A DNA stretch of 64,000 nucleotides from Lutibacter oricola (lineage in GTDB: Bacteria > Bacteroidota > Bacteroidia > Flavobacteriales > Flavobacteriaceae): assembly GCF_900106565.1 (NCBI RefSeq), contig NZ_FNNJ01000010.1, positions 1-64,000 on the forward strand. The letters are read 5' to 3'. Positions 44,008 through 52,666 of this stretch are shown here, piece by piece. Position numbers and translations under genes: made by a program. Every line of letters starts with the position of its first letter. Position 1 is the stretch's first letter. A model generated the notes under the pieces. That model ran no database searches, was not told where the DNA came from, and saw only the letters and a list, made by a program, of their open reading frames with translations.

Positions 44008-44862
44008 TTATTTATCTAAAATTTTAGTATCTTTTAATTTATCATCAATAATTGTTGAGTTTTTAAGCACTACAGGGTTTTTACCTTTTTTCATTCTTAA
44101 GTTTATAAATTCAACAAATAAAGAAAAGAAAATAGCAAAGTATAAATAACCTTTAGGTATACTGTGTACAGCATTTCCAAAGAATTCGAAATGAGCTAAA
44201 TGAGAACCTTCTGCTAACAACATAACTCCAATAAGAATTAAAAATGAAAGACCAAGTATTTGAATTGTTGGGTGTTCATTAACAAATTTACTAACAGGTC
44301 CAGCAAATACAAGCATTATTATAATTGAAATAATAATTGCCGTAATAATAATTGCCATTCCTCCAAAATAACCAAAACCAACAGGGGCAGCATCAAAACT
44401 AACCAATCCAATTGCTGTTAACACACTATCAAATGAGAATACTAAATCTAGCATTACAATTTGAATAATTGCGCTTGTTATTGTTTTACTAGCTTTTGAA
44501 GATGCGCTTTGTTCTTCTCCTTCTAATTTATGGTGAATTTCAGCAACACTTTTGTATAATAAAAATATTCCTCCGGCTAAGATTATTAAGCTTTGACCAG
44601 TAATACCTGCTTTTAACCAACTTGTGTCAATTTCAAATAGTACAGTTTGCAATCTTAAAACCCAAGAAATTCCAAAAAGTAATCCAATTCTAAAAAACAT
44701 TGCTAAAAGCAGACCAATATTTCTAGCTTTAGGTCTATCTTTTTCTTCTAATTTATTAGAAACAATTGAAATAAAAACAATGTTGTCAATTCCTAGTACA
44801 ATTTCTAAAAAGGTTAGCGTTAACAGCGCTATCCAAGCATCAGCTTGTAAAAATATTTCCAT
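44008..44862 (-). CDS. TerC family membrane protein
   Basis: A 284-residue protein with seven or more hydrophobic segments. L-E-I-V-L-G-I-D-N-I-V-F-I-S and D-L-V-F-S-F-D-S-V-L-T-A-I-G hold the paired Asp motifs of TerC. Recent work links the family to manganese export alongside secretion; older names come from tellurite resistance. It ends in a Lys-rich tail. The gene follows a lipoprotein gene by 3 bp and purB by about 400 bp, all on the minus strand. Confidence 0.92.
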   Translation of the reverse strand: MEIFLQADAWIALLTLTFLEIVLGIDNIVFISIVSNKLEEKDRPKARNIGLLLAMFFRIGLLFGISWVLRLQTVLFEIDTSWLKAGITGQSLIILAGGIFLLYKSVAEIHHKLEGEEQSASSKASKTITSAIIQIVMLDLVFSFDSVLTAIGLVSFDAAPVGFGYFGGMAIIITAIIISIIIMLVFAGPVSKFVNEHPTIQILGLSFLILIGVMLLAEGSHLAHFEFFGNAVHSIPKGYLYFAIFFSLFVEFINLRMKKGKNPVVLKNSTIIDDKLKDTKILDK

Positions 44863-44865
44863 AGT

Positions 44866-45237
44866 TTATTTTGAAGTTTTTATTAATTTTCCTTTCTGAA
44901 CAAAGTTAGAATGACCAATTACTGCTTCAAACTCATAAGAATCCTTTTCAATATTGGTAATTTTAACATAAATAGGATCTTCATCAATAGCTGTTTTTGG
45001 GTTTAACATTTTTAAAGTGTATTCAAAATTGTTTTTCCAAGCTATTGATAAAGTATCTATTCTATCTTCGTATTTTTCAATTTGAATTGAATCTTGCCTA
45101 ATAATTACCGTTTTTTCATAACCTTTACCTTCAGGTATTTCAAATGTGCCAGATTTAAACCTATCTGGACTTAAAGGTTCGTTTTTACAACTTATAATTA
45201 GTGTAATAAAACAAAGTATTAGTGCAATCTTTTTCAT
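44866..45237 (-). CDS. small lipoprotein of unknown function
   Basis: A 123-residue protein with lipoprotein signal ending L-I-I-S-C. The mature part has G-T-F-E-I-P-E-G, then a beta-strand-rich region ending G-H-S-N-F-V-Q-K-G-K. Relatives in Flavobacteria are sometimes labelled DNA topoisomerase IV, which this sequence does not support. It lies 13 bp after purB and 3 bp before terC. Confidence 0.8.
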   Translation of the reverse strand: MKKIALILCFITLIISCKNEPLSPDRFKSGTFEIPEGKGYEKTVIIRQDSIQIEKYEDRIDTLSIAWKNNFEYTLKMLNPKTAIDEDPIYVKITNIEKDSYEFEAVIGHSNFVQKGKLIKTSK

Positions 45238-45250
45238 ATTGAATTGATTT

Positions 45251-46594
45251 TTAAATTCCTGTGTAATTACTTGGTGTAATTGCTTTTAATTCAGTTTTAA
45301 TTTCGTTAGAAACTTCTAAACTATCAATAAAATCTGCCATAGATTTTTGCGTAATTTTTTCGTTAGTTCTAGTTAAACCTTTTAAAGCTTCGTATGGATT
45401 TGGATATGCCTCACGACGTAAAATAGTTTGAATTGCTTCAGCAACTACTGCCCAATGGTTTTCTAAATCTTCAGCAAATTTAGCTTCATTAATTAATAAT
45501 TTATTCAAACCTTTTAACGTAGAAGTAAACCCAATAATTGTGTGGGCAAATGGAACACCAACATTTCTTAATACAGTAGAATCTGTTAAATCACGTTGTA
45601 AACGAGAAATAGGCAATTTTGCTGCTAAGTGTTCAAACAATGCATTTGCAATACCTAAGTTTCCTTCAGAGTTTTCAAAGTCTATAGGATTTACTTTATG
45701 TGGCATAGCTGAAGAACCAACTTCACCTTTTTTAATTTTTTGTTTGAAATAATCCATAGAGATATATGTCCAAATATCTCTGTTAAAGTCAATTAAGATA
45801 GTATTTATACGTTTTTGCGCATCAAATATACCAGCAATATGATCGTAATGTTCTATTTGTGTTGTTGGAAAAGAGTGGTGTAAACCTAATACTTTTTCAA
45901 CAAAATTTGTTCCAAATTCTTTCCAGTCTATGTTTGGGTAAGCAACTTTATGAGCATTAAAATTACCAGTTGCACCACCAAATTTAGCTGCATAAGGTAC
46001 ATTTTGTAATTGGTTAATTTGTTGCTCTAAACGCTCTATAAAAACCAATATTTCTTTTCCTAAGCGAGTAGGAGAAGCTGGTTGACCGTGTGTACGTGCT
46101 AACATTGGCACATCTGCCCAAGCAGTTGCAAGTTGTCTTAATTTTTCAATTAAAGTTGCAATTTCTGGGTAATAAACAATGTCAAATGCATCGTTAATAG
46201 ATAACGGTGTTGCTGTATTGTTAATGTCTTGTGAAGTTAAACCAAAGTGGATAAACTCTTTATAAGCCTGTAAACTTAAAGCGTCAAATTTATCTTTTAT
46301 AAAATATTCAACAGCTTTAACATCGTGGTTAGTTACGCTTTCAATATCTTTTACTTTTTGAGCATCTTCCGCAGTAAAATCTATATAAATAGCTCTTAAC
46401 TGAGGAAAAAGAGAGCTATCGAAATTTACTAATTGTGGCAATGGAATTTCGCACAATGCAATAAAATATTCAATTTCTACTTTTACTCTGTATTTTATTA
46501 ATGCTTCTTCAGAAAAAAAAGGAGCTAAACTTTCTACTTTACTTCTATATCTTCCATCTATGGGAGAAATAGCGTTTAAACTTGTTAATGACAT
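45251..46594 (-). CDS. purB: adenylosuccinate lyase
   Basis: Cleaves adenylosuccinate and SAICAR in purine synthesis, 447 residues. The start L-N-A-I-S-P-I-D-G-R-Y fits the family. T-S-Q-D-I-N-N-T, R-T-H-G-Q-P-A-S-P-T and the signature G-S-S-A-M-P-H-K-V-N-P with the mobile-loop Ser are present. It follows the HEAT-like gene on the same strand after a 58-bp gap. Confidence 0.97.
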   Translation of the reverse strand: MSLTSLNAISPIDGRYRSKVESLAPFFSEEALIKYRVKVEIEYFIALCEIPLPQLVNFDSSLFPQLRAIYIDFTAEDAQKVKDIESVTNHDVKAVEYFIKDKFDALSLQAYKEFIHFGLTSQDINNTATPLSINDAFDIVYYPEIATLIEKLRQLATAWADVPMLARTHGQPASPTRLGKEILVFIERLEQQINQLQNVPYAAKFGGATGNFNAHKVAYPNIDWKEFGTNFVEKVLGLHHSFPTTQIEHYDHIAGIFDAQKRINTILIDFNRDIWTYISMDYFKQKIKKGEVGSSAMPHKVNPIDFENSEGNLGIANALFEHLAAKLPISRLQRDLTDSTVLRNVGVPFAHTIIGFTSTLKGLNKLLINEAKFAEDLENHWAVVAEAIQTILRREAYPNPYEALKGLTRTNEKITQKSMADFIDSLEVSNEIKTELKAITPSNYTGI

Positions 46595-46652
46595 CTGTTA
46601 GTTTTGTGTTGAAAAATGCGAAATTAATGAAATTAAGCCAAAATTTATAGTT

Positions 46653-47222
46653 TTATTTTTTGTTTATAAGGTCTACCGTAATCTTACCGCGCGACTTATA
46701 GGCTGAAGTTTCTTTTGGAATGTTTTGAAGTAAGATTAGTTTTAACTCATTGTGAACCCAATCAGAGTTTTTTCCAAAGATGTAAAGTGCATTCATAGTA
46801 TAGGCCTTTACAGCTACTTTATGATTGCTAATCATCCAATCAAAACCAGTTTCAATTATTTTATCAATATGTTTTTTTGAAAGATTTTTTTTAATTGGGT
46901 TGTCTGTTTTTTTATTGTATTCTTTAGCAATAAAATTGCAAATTTTAGATAACGGTCTTACAGCACTGTCTAAATAAGCTCTGTGAATATTTGAAGTAAA
47001 TATATTGATGTATGGGAGTAGCCAAATTAAATGTTTTTCGCAAACAAGTTCTAAAACCCAAGCTGCTTTAATAGATAGTTTATTGTCAACTTCAAACACA
47101 ATATCAATTAAATGTGGAAGTAAATCAGGATTGTCAAAAATAAAGTTTCTAACTCTTTCTCGGTTTGCTCTATGAGCTGTTCCTAAATTTTCTAATTCAG
47201 TTATAACTAGCTTTTTACTCAT
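46653..47222 (-). CDS. HEAT/ARM-repeat-like protein
   Basis: An all-helical 189-residue protein. Helical pairs such as V-R-N-F-I-F-D-N-P-D-L-L and V-D-N-K-L-S-I-K-A-A-W-V-L-E-L-V suggest a small HEAT-type solenoid. H-K-V-A-V-K-A-Y-T-M-N-A-L is a further repeat-like unit. It has no lyase motif; database labels of adenylosuccinate lyase probably stem from the neighbour purB. The start ATG overlaps the stop of a 42-aa membrane protein gene, so translation is coupled. Function unknown; a protein-interaction role is likely. Confidence 0.78.
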   Translation of the reverse strand: MSKKLVITELENLGTAHRANRERVRNFIFDNPDLLPHLIDIVFEVDNKLSIKAAWVLELVCEKHLIWLLPYINIFTSNIHRAYLDSAVRPLSKICNFIAKEYNKKTDNPIKKNLSKKHIDKIIETGFDWMISNHKVAVKAYTMNALYIFGKNSDWVHNELKLILLQNIPKETSAYKSRGKITVDLINKK

Positions 47223-47343
47223 CTTGTTTATTGTTCTTTTTTTTAGGAATAGAAAGTTTGTACATTAAGTACCCGAAGGCAATAAGAACGTGTAAAATAA
47301 CTACTGCAACTAAAGTGTAATACCAAAAGTTTGAAAGCCCCAT
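47215..47343 (-). CDS. 42-aa single-span membrane protein
   Basis: From ATG at 47343: a short polar start, M-G-L-S-N-F-W-Y-Y, one hydrophobic helix of about 20 residues, then S-I-P-K-K-K-N-N-K-Q. The topology is probably N-out with a basic cytoplasmic tail. Its last 8 bases (ATGAGTAA) overlap the start of the HEAT-like gene in another frame, a typical coupling arrangement. Too short for most gene finders. Function unknown. Confidence 0.68.
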   Translation of the reverse strand: MGLSNFWYYTLVAVVILHVLIAFGYLMYKLSIPKKKNNKQDE

Positions 47344-47432
47344 ATTTATATTAATTTAAAAGTGTTTTATAAATACTACCTTTAATAATTAAAGATAGTT
47401 ATTTTAGCGTTGTAATTATAAGATGTGAATTT

Positions 47433-47870
47433 ATGAAAAAAATTGTTTTAGGTGTGTTAGTTGTGTTACTATTAATTCAGTTTGTTAGGCCAACAAAAAA
47501 TGAATCTAAAAACTACGAGAATGATATTTCTACAGTTGTCGAAACACCAAAAAATGTAAAGCAAATTCTTAAAACATCTTGTAACGATTGTCATTCGAAT
47601 TTAACTGTATATCCTTGGTATAGCGAAATTGCTCCTGTTTCTTGGTATTTAGCATCACACGTAAATGAAGGAAAAGAGTATTTAAATTTTTCTGAATGGA
47701 CTTCTTATAATAAATTTCAAAAAGAACATATTTTAAGTAATTTTGATGAAGTTTTAGATAAACATCAAATGCCTTTAAAAAGTTATTTAATTATGCATAA
47801 AGAAGCTACTTTAACTAAAGAGCAAATAGAAGTTTTAAAAAATTGGATTAAAACAATAAAAATTGACTAA
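47433..47870 (+). CDS. haem-binding domain protein (Haem_bd)
   Basis: A 145-residue protein with an N-terminal membrane anchor. The C-N-D-C-H-S-N motif is a c-type haem site (CxxCH). Y-P-W-Y-S-E-I-A-P-V-S-W-Y-L and H-V-N-E-G-K-E-Y-L-N-F-S-E-W match the Haem_bd family. The tail E-I-E-V-L-K-N-W-I-like L-K-N-W-I-K fits a small cytochrome helix. It is probably a periplasmic electron carrier. The next gene starts right after its stop. Confidence 0.9.
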   Translation: MKKIVLGVLVVLLLIQFVRPTKNESKNYENDISTVVETPKNVKQILKTSCNDCHSNLTVYPWYSEIAPVSWYLASHVNEGKEYLNFSEWTSYNKFQKEHILSNFDEVLDKHQMPLKSYLIMHKEATLTKEQIEVLKNWIKTIKID

Positions 47871-47871
47871 A

Positions 47872-48543
47872 ATGAAATTTAAAATTGCAATTATTTTATC
47901 GGTATTAATTAGTTTTTCAAGTGTTGCACAAAGTTCACTTAATAAATTAGATGCTAATGGAAAACGTACAGGAGTTTGGAAAAAATACTACCCGAATAAA
48001 AGAGTACGTTATACCGGTCAATTTTTGGCTGGTAAAGAAGTGGGTGTTTTTAAATATTATAGTATCAACAGTTCTAAGCATCCAATAGCAATAAAAACTT
48101 TTAAAGAAAACAGTTCAATAGCTACGGTTAAATTTTTTACTGAAAAAGGAATTTTGAAAAGTGAAGGACAAATGGATGGGAAAGTAAGAACTGGGAAATG
48201 GGTGTATTATCAAGCAGATGGAAAATCTTTACTTTCTTTTGAAAGTTACAAAAACGGATTGTTAAACGGTGAGTCTATTACGTACTACCCTAATGGTAAA
48301 ACTGCTGAAATTGTTCATTATAAAAATAAAAAATTACACGGTAGCGTAAAACGTTTCACAAAAAAAGGAACAGTTTTAGACGATGTTAATTATGTTGAAG
48401 GTAAACTAAATGGATACGCTAAATTTTACAATGAAAAAGGAGATTTAATTTATGAAGGAACTTATGAAAATGATGAGAAATTAGATGATTGGTTTTTTTA
48501 TATTGATGGTGAACCTTCAAAAAAAGGGAATCAAGGACAATAA
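47872..48543 (+). CDS. MORN-like repeat protein (YwqK type)
   Basis: A 223-residue exported protein from the ATG at 47872; a TTG at 47863 would overlap the previous gene. The signal peptide ends S-S-V-A-Q. At least six MORN-like units follow, with the pattern G-x-x-x-G-x-W-x-x-Y-Y-x-N-G: examples are N-G-K-R-T-G-V-W-K-K-Y-Y and E-G-Q-M-D-G-K-V-R-T-G-K-W. The family is labelled YwqK antitoxin in databases, but no YwqJ toxin is present, so a scaffold or cell-surface role is as likely. It follows the haem protein gene directly. Confidence 0.85.
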   Translation: MKFKIAIILSVLISFSSVAQSSLNKLDANGKRTGVWKKYYPNKRVRYTGQFLAGKEVGVFKYYSINSSKHPIAIKTFKENSSIATVKFFTEKGILKSEGQMDGKVRTGKWVYYQADGKSLLSFESYKNGLLNGESITYYPNGKTAEIVHYKNKKLHGSVKRFTKKGTVLDDVNYVEGKLNGYAKFYNEKGDLIYEGTYENDEKLDDWFFYIDGEPSKKGNQGQ

Positions 48544-48569
48544 TAACATTATAAATATTTTAATAAATT

Positions 48570-49403
48570 ATGAATCTAGTTTCTGTTAATTGGTTAAAAA
48601 ATGAATTATCTAATCCAAATCTTATAATATTAGATGCGAGTCCTTTAAGTAATAAAGCAAATTTAACCGCAGAGTTTCTTGGAGAAAAAATAAAAGGAGC
48701 AAGAATATTTGATTCAGAAAAAGTATTTGTAGATACTGAAAGTAATATTCCAAATATGTTTCCTTCCGAAGAAAAATTTACGAAGGAATGTCAACAACTA
48801 GGTATAAATAAAAACAGTATTATAGTTGTGTATGATAACTTAGGCATTTATTTAAGTCCAAGAGTTTGGTGGATGTTTAAAACTATGGGACATACAAATG
48901 TAGCAGTTTTAGATGGTGGTTTATCTGCCTACAAAAATGCAGGTTTACCTTGTGCAAGTTATAAACAAGAGGAAAATTTGTTAAAAGGGAATTTTGAAGC
49001 AGATTTTAATATAGAAAATATAAAAGATTCAAATTTTGTATTAGAAAATATAGCTAGTAAAAAAGAAGTAGTTATTGACGCTCGTGGTAATGGCAGATTT
49101 ACAGGTAAACTTCCGGAACCTAGAGTTAATATGCAAAGTGGTCATATTCCAAACGCCATTAATTTACCATTTTCGAATGTTCTTGATAACGGAAAAATGA
49201 AGCCTAAATCACAATTAAAAAGCATTTTTAATGAGTTAGATTTAGCAAACAATAATTTGGTGTTTAGCTGTGGATCTGGTGTTACGGCTTGTATAATTTT
49301 ATTGGCAAGTGATTTAGTTTTGGATAATAAAAAATCGTTGTACGATGGCTCGTGGGTAGAGTGGGGAGCAGGTACTAAGTTTCCTGTAGAAAAAGAGAGT
49401 TGA
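48570..49403 (+). CDS. thiosulfate/3-mercaptopyruvate sulfurtransferase
   Basis: Two rhodanese domains in 277 residues. The first (about 5-130) lacks the active Cys. The second ends with F-S-C-G-S-G-V-T-A-C, the catalytic loop of mercaptopyruvate-type enzymes (C-G-S-G-V-T-A). W-W-M-F-K-T-M-G-H and V-L-D-G-G-L-S-A-Y are also typical. It moves sulfane sulfur to acceptors such as cyanide or thiols in the cytoplasm. No signal peptide. Confidence 0.92.
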   Translation: MNLVSVNWLKNELSNPNLIILDASPLSNKANLTAEFLGEKIKGARIFDSEKVFVDTESNIPNMFPSEEKFTKECQQLGINKNSIIVVYDNLGIYLSPRVWWMFKTMGHTNVAVLDGGLSAYKNAGLPCASYKQEENLLKGNFEADFNIENIKDSNFVLENIASKKEVVIDARGNGRFTGKLPEPRVNMQSGHIPNAINLPFSNVLDNGKMKPKSQLKSIFNELDLANNNLVFSCGSGVTACIILLASDLVLDNKKSLYDGSWVEWGAGTKFPVEKES

Positions 49404-49459
49404 TAAAAATCATTTTACATCTTTAAATTTCGTTTTATATTTGATTAAAATATAATTCT

Positions 49460-50335
49460 ATGAAAAAACTATTACCTGTTATTGCTCTTTTTGTGTGTGG
49501 AATAATGTATTCTCAAATCGATTCGTTAAAAATTGCTAACGAAATTTACCAACAAAAAATTGACAGTATTGAAAAGTCTTTCAATTATGAATATGATACT
49601 GTAGACTTATTAAATGGTATTGCTACCATAAATATTCCTTCAGGCTATAAATTTTTAAATGCAGAACAAAGTGCATATGTTTTAACCGATTTATGGGGAA
49701 ATCCACCAAGTGAAGTATTAGGTTTATTGTTTCCAAAAGATATTAGCCCAATGAGCGATAATTTTACGTACGCTGTTGAGGTAACTTATTCTGCCGATGG
49801 TTATATTGAAGATGATGATGCCGAAGATATTGATTATGACGATTTGCTTGAAGAAATGCAGAATGATACAGAATTGTATAATAAAGAAAGAGTTAAAGAA
49901 GGCTATGAGAAAATAGAATTACTTGGTTGGGCTTCTCCACCATTTTACGATAAAGAAAACAAAAAACTACATTGGGCTAAAGAGTTAAAGTTTGAAAATT
50001 ACGAAGTAAATACCTTAAATTATAATATTCGAGTTTTAGGTAGAGAAGGTTATTTAAATTTAAACGCCATTGGAGATATGGAAGTTTTACCATTATTAAA
50101 TAGCGATATAGATACAATTTTAAATAGTGTAGAATTTAATGAAGGGTATGCATATGCCGATTTTGATGCAAGTGTAGATAATGTCGCCGCTTATGGAATT
50201 GGAGGTTTAATTGCAGGTAAAATGTTAGCAAAAGCTGGTGTTTTTGCAGGGTTATTAAAGTTTTGGAAAATTATAGCAATTGCAGTAGTTGGTGCTTTTG
50301 GAGCTTTGAGAAAAAAGATATTTAAGTCTGAGTAA
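49460..50335 (+). CDS. DUF2167 membrane protein
   Basis: A 291-residue protein with signal peptide ending M-Y-S-Q. The body matches DUF2167: A-T-I-N-I-P-S-G-Y-K-F-L, then T-D-L-W-G-N-P-P, Y-I-E-D-D-D-A-E-D-I-D-Y-D and L-L-G-W-A-S-P-P-F-Y-D. L-N-Y-N-I-R-V-L-G-R-E-G follows. The last 50 residues hold a Gly-rich double membrane helix. Members are probably attached to the inner membrane with the large domain outside. Function unknown. Confidence 0.9.
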   Translation: MKKLLPVIALFVCGIMYSQIDSLKIANEIYQQKIDSIEKSFNYEYDTVDLLNGIATINIPSGYKFLNAEQSAYVLTDLWGNPPSEVLGLLFPKDISPMSDNFTYAVEVTYSADGYIEDDDAEDIDYDDLLEEMQNDTELYNKERVKEGYEKIELLGWASPPFYDKENKKLHWAKELKFENYEVNTLNYNIRVLGREGYLNLNAIGDMEVLPLLNSDIDTILNSVEFNEGYAYADFDASVDNVAAYGIGGLIAGKMLAKAGVFAGLLKFWKIIAIAVVGAFGALRKKIFKSE

Positions 50336-50360
50336 ACTTCAAAAAAGAAATAAACATAAT

Positions 50361-50400
50361 AAAAAACCTAATTCTTGTATTTAAAAGAATTAGGTTTTTT
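50361..50400. terminator. bidirectional terminator between DUF2167 and fasciclin genes
   Basis: AAAAAACCTAATTCTT (50361-50376) pairs with AAGAATTAGGTTTTTT (50385-50400), with A and T runs outside. It can serve both converging genes. Confidence 0.92.
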
Positions 50401-50423
50401 TTTAACCAAACTTAAAATTAATA

Positions 50424-51401
50424 TTATAGTGGAGGTAAAACCACTTTATCTATTACATGTATTATACCGTTTGATGCTTGCACATCGGTAACAATAATGT
50501 TACTTACTCTATTGTTAGCGTCAGTTAATGTTGCGCCACCAGTTACATTAGCAGTAATGTCTCCTCCTAAAGTTGTAACCATCATATTATCAGTTAAACT
50601 AGAGGCAACTACGTTAGCACCTGCAACTACATGGTGGTTTAGAGTTGCTGTTAATGTTGCTGTACCAACATCATCTAAACTCATTGCATCTAATTCTGTT
50701 AATAAATCGGCAAAGGCATCATTGGTTGGGGCAAATACAGTAAAAGGGGCAGGAGAGGTTCCGTCTGCAGTAGATAACGTACTTACAAAATCAGGTTGAT
50801 CGTCTCTTGTTAAAGCACTTACTAAAATTGAGAATGTTGGATCGGCTACAGCAAAAGTAACAACTGTAGGTAAAGCTATAACTTCATTTACTAAATGAAT
50901 TACTCCATTATCTACCATATTATCAGCATTTGTTACAGAAGATATTCCATTAAGCATTACACCTCCAGTAGTATTAACAAACATATTAATGTTTTCCATA
51001 TTAGGTGTTGCAGTTGAAAGTGTAGAAACATAACCGGTAGATAAATCTGTAGATTTTACAACACCACTAATTACATGATTTAATAAAACTTGTTTTAAAA
51101 TATCTGTTGGTACATCCTCTAAACTTGCAAATCCATTATCGCTTAAAAATTTACTGAAAGCTGCATTATCTGGAGCAAAAACAGTAAAGTTATCAGTTCC
51201 GCTTAAAGTAGTAACTAAGTCGGCCTGTTGTAAGGCTGCTAATAAGCTACTATAGTTTGAAGAGTTAGCTACAACAAAATCGGCAATTGTATTAGATACC
51301 GGTATAATAGGATCATTATTATCATCATCATTACAAGATGTAAAGGTCGTTATAGTTAAAACTATAAATAGAATTGAAGCGTAATTAAGTAATTTTTTCA
51401 T
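50424..51401 (-). CDS. fasciclin-domain lipoprotein
   Basis: A 325-residue surface or periplasmic protein from the ATG at 51401; an earlier in-frame start would place 15 residues before the signal peptide. The lipobox ends T-S-C, followed by an Asp/Asn-rich linker. Two FAS1 domains follow, each with the F-T-V-F-A-P-D/T-N-D/A-A-F box and a late V-I-H-L/V-I/V motif. FAS1 domains mediate adhesion or polymer binding. Confidence 0.92.
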   Translation of the reverse strand: MKKLLNYASILFIVLTITTFTSCNDDDNNDPIIPVSNTIADFVVANSSNYSSLLAALQQADLVTTLSGTDNFTVFAPDNAAFSKFLSDNGFASLEDVPTDILKQVLLNHVISGVVKSTDLSTGYVSTLSTATPNMENINMFVNTTGGVMLNGISSVTNADNMVDNGVIHLVNEVIALPTVVTFAVADPTFSILVSALTRDDQPDFVSTLSTADGTSPAPFTVFAPTNDAFADLLTELDAMSLDDVGTATLTATLNHHVVAGANVVASSLTDNMMVTTLGGDITANVTGGATLTDANNRVSNIIVTDVQASNGIIHVIDKVVLPPL

Positions 51402-51423
51402 GTTTTTAGTAGTTTTGTTTAAG

Positions 51424-51456
51424 CAAATATATAAAAAAATAAACAAAATTGTTTAT
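51424..51456 (-). promoter_or_regulatory. fasciclin gene promoter element and palindrome
   Basis: TATATTTG (51431-51424, minus) matches the -7 consensus. ATAAACAAAATTGTTTAT (51439-51456) is an inverted repeat with perfect 8-bp arms just upstream, where a -33 or regulator would bind. Confidence 0.5.
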
Positions 51457-51632
51457 GTTTTTTAAAAAAAAGATAAACAAAAAATATTTTTGATATAATT
51501 TTTAACCAGAAAATGTAATTTTTTAAATCTCATTTTCATAGTGATACCAAGGTTTAAGGACCTTATTGTTTGTGTTCAATTAAAATTATTTTATTTTTGA
51601 TGTAAAAAGATGTCTAAGTGTTTAGAAAAGAG

Positions 51633-51640
51633 TATATTTG
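51633..51640 (+). promoter_or_regulatory. -7 promoter element of the cold-shock gene
   Basis: TATATTTG, an exact TAnnTTTG match, 29 bases before the ATG at 51670. The short leader differs from the long leader of E. coli cspA. Confidence 0.55.
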
Positions 51641-51669
51641 CATCAATATAAATTTATAAAGTAATAATA

Positions 51670-51861
51670 ATGAACAAAGGAACAGTAAAATTCTTCAACG
51701 AAACAAAAGGTTTTGGATTTATTAAAGAAGAAGGTTCAGACAAAGAGTATTTCGTACACATTTCTGGATTAGTTGATGAAGTTAGAGAAGGTGATGAAGT
51801 AGAATTCGACTTACAAGAAGGAAGAAAAGGAATGAACGCAGTAAATGTAAAAGTTTTATAA
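51670..51861 (+). CDS. cold-shock protein (CspA family)
   Basis: A 63-residue single cold-shock domain. RNP1 is K-G-F-G-F-I and RNP2 is Y-F-V-H-I, both intact, giving a five-strand barrel that binds single-stranded RNA or DNA. The N-terminal N-K-G-T-V-K-F-F-N is typical. It has its own promoter and a terminator 29 bp after the stop, so it is monocistronic. Confidence 0.96.
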   Translation: MNKGTVKFFNETKGFGFIKEEGSDKEYFVHISGLVDEVREGDEVEFDLQEGRKGMNAVNVKVL

Positions 51862-51890
51862 TATATAACTATTATCATTTTAAGATCTTA

Positions 51891-51918
51891 AAGCCTATCA
51901 ATTTTGATAGGCTTTTTT
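51891..51918 (+). terminator. terminator of the cold-shock gene
   Basis: AAGCCTATCA (51891-51900) pairs with TGATAGGCTT (51905-51914), followed by TTTT. Confidence 0.9.
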
Positions 51919-51930
51919 CATGTCTTATTT

Positions 51931-52569
51931 TTATTTTTTCGCAATCTTTTTAATTATTGAAACAAGTGTAGTTGCAATAATAGCTCCAGTAAAAGCTAAA
52001 AATATATCTTTTTGCGCATCCCAAATATCTCCTTGAGTACCTAAATAAGCAGCACCTTGCTCTTTAAAAAATATGTCAGCCACAGCCCATTCTATTAATT
52101 CATAAAAAGCACTAACAGATAAAGTTATTTCTATGGGTAGTAACCAAGAAACCCATTTTTTGAATTTAAAACCTATTAAAAATAATTCTCGCATTGGGTA
52201 TGCCAATAAAAACCCAAAACTAAAATGTACAATTCTATCATAATGGTTTCTCGAAGCATCAAAAAAATCTTGCAACCAAAAACCTAGCGGGTTTTCAGCA
52301 TAGGTATATTTAGATCCGTACACATGCATTATTAAATAAATAAACATAAGCAAATAACTTAAATCGCTAAATTGTAATTTTTTATATGTTGAAATTAAAA
52401 CAGCTAAAAATATAATAACCAGTGTGTTTTCTAAAAACCAATTGGCTAAATCTGTAGTTCCTAAAAGAGTCGATAGCCAAAATATAACGAAACTCGATAA
52501 GCAAAATAATAGCAGGTAATTTTTAAGTAATGGTATTCTGTGTTTAGAGGTTGCAATACTAAATGTCAT
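51931..52569 (-). CDS. DUF2238 (YjdF-like) membrane protein
   Basis: A 212-residue protein with about six membrane segments. Y-D-R-I-V-H-F-S-F-G-F-L-L-A-Y and F-Y-E-L-I-E-W are the conserved polar-in-membrane motifs of DUF2238. G-T-Q-G-D-I-W-D-A-Q-K-D-I matches the family block near the end. Function unknown. Stands alone, with its 3' end close to the cold-shock terminator. Confidence 0.88.
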   Translation of the reverse strand: MTFSIATSKHRIPLLKNYLLLFCLSSFVIFWLSTLLGTTDLANWFLENTLVIIFLAVLISTYKKLQFSDLSYLLMFIYLIMHVYGSKYTYAENPLGFWLQDFFDASRNHYDRIVHFSFGFLLAYPMRELFLIGFKFKKWVSWLLPIEITLSVSAFYELIEWAVADIFFKEQGAAYLGTQGDIWDAQKDIFLAFTGAIIATTLVSIIKKIAKK

Positions 52570-52666
52570 AGATTAAATTTTTGTCAAAAATAGTGAACTT
52601 TCAATAATAAAATTAACTTTTTCTTCAGAATAGGAATGCTTATCTTTGCAAACTAAAATTTTATTA

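Noticed and set aside
44866-45237. Label of DNA topoisomerase IV for the small lipoprotein
   Set aside because: A lipoprotein signal and 123 residues with no topoisomerase motif.
46653-47222. Label of adenylosuccinate lyase for the gene upstream of purB
   Set aside because: All-helical HEAT-like sequence without any lyase signature; the true purB is at 45251-46594.
47872-48543. Toxin-antitoxin system based on the YwqK-type name
   Set aside because: No toxin gene lies beside it and the repeats are MORN-like, common in many exported proteins.
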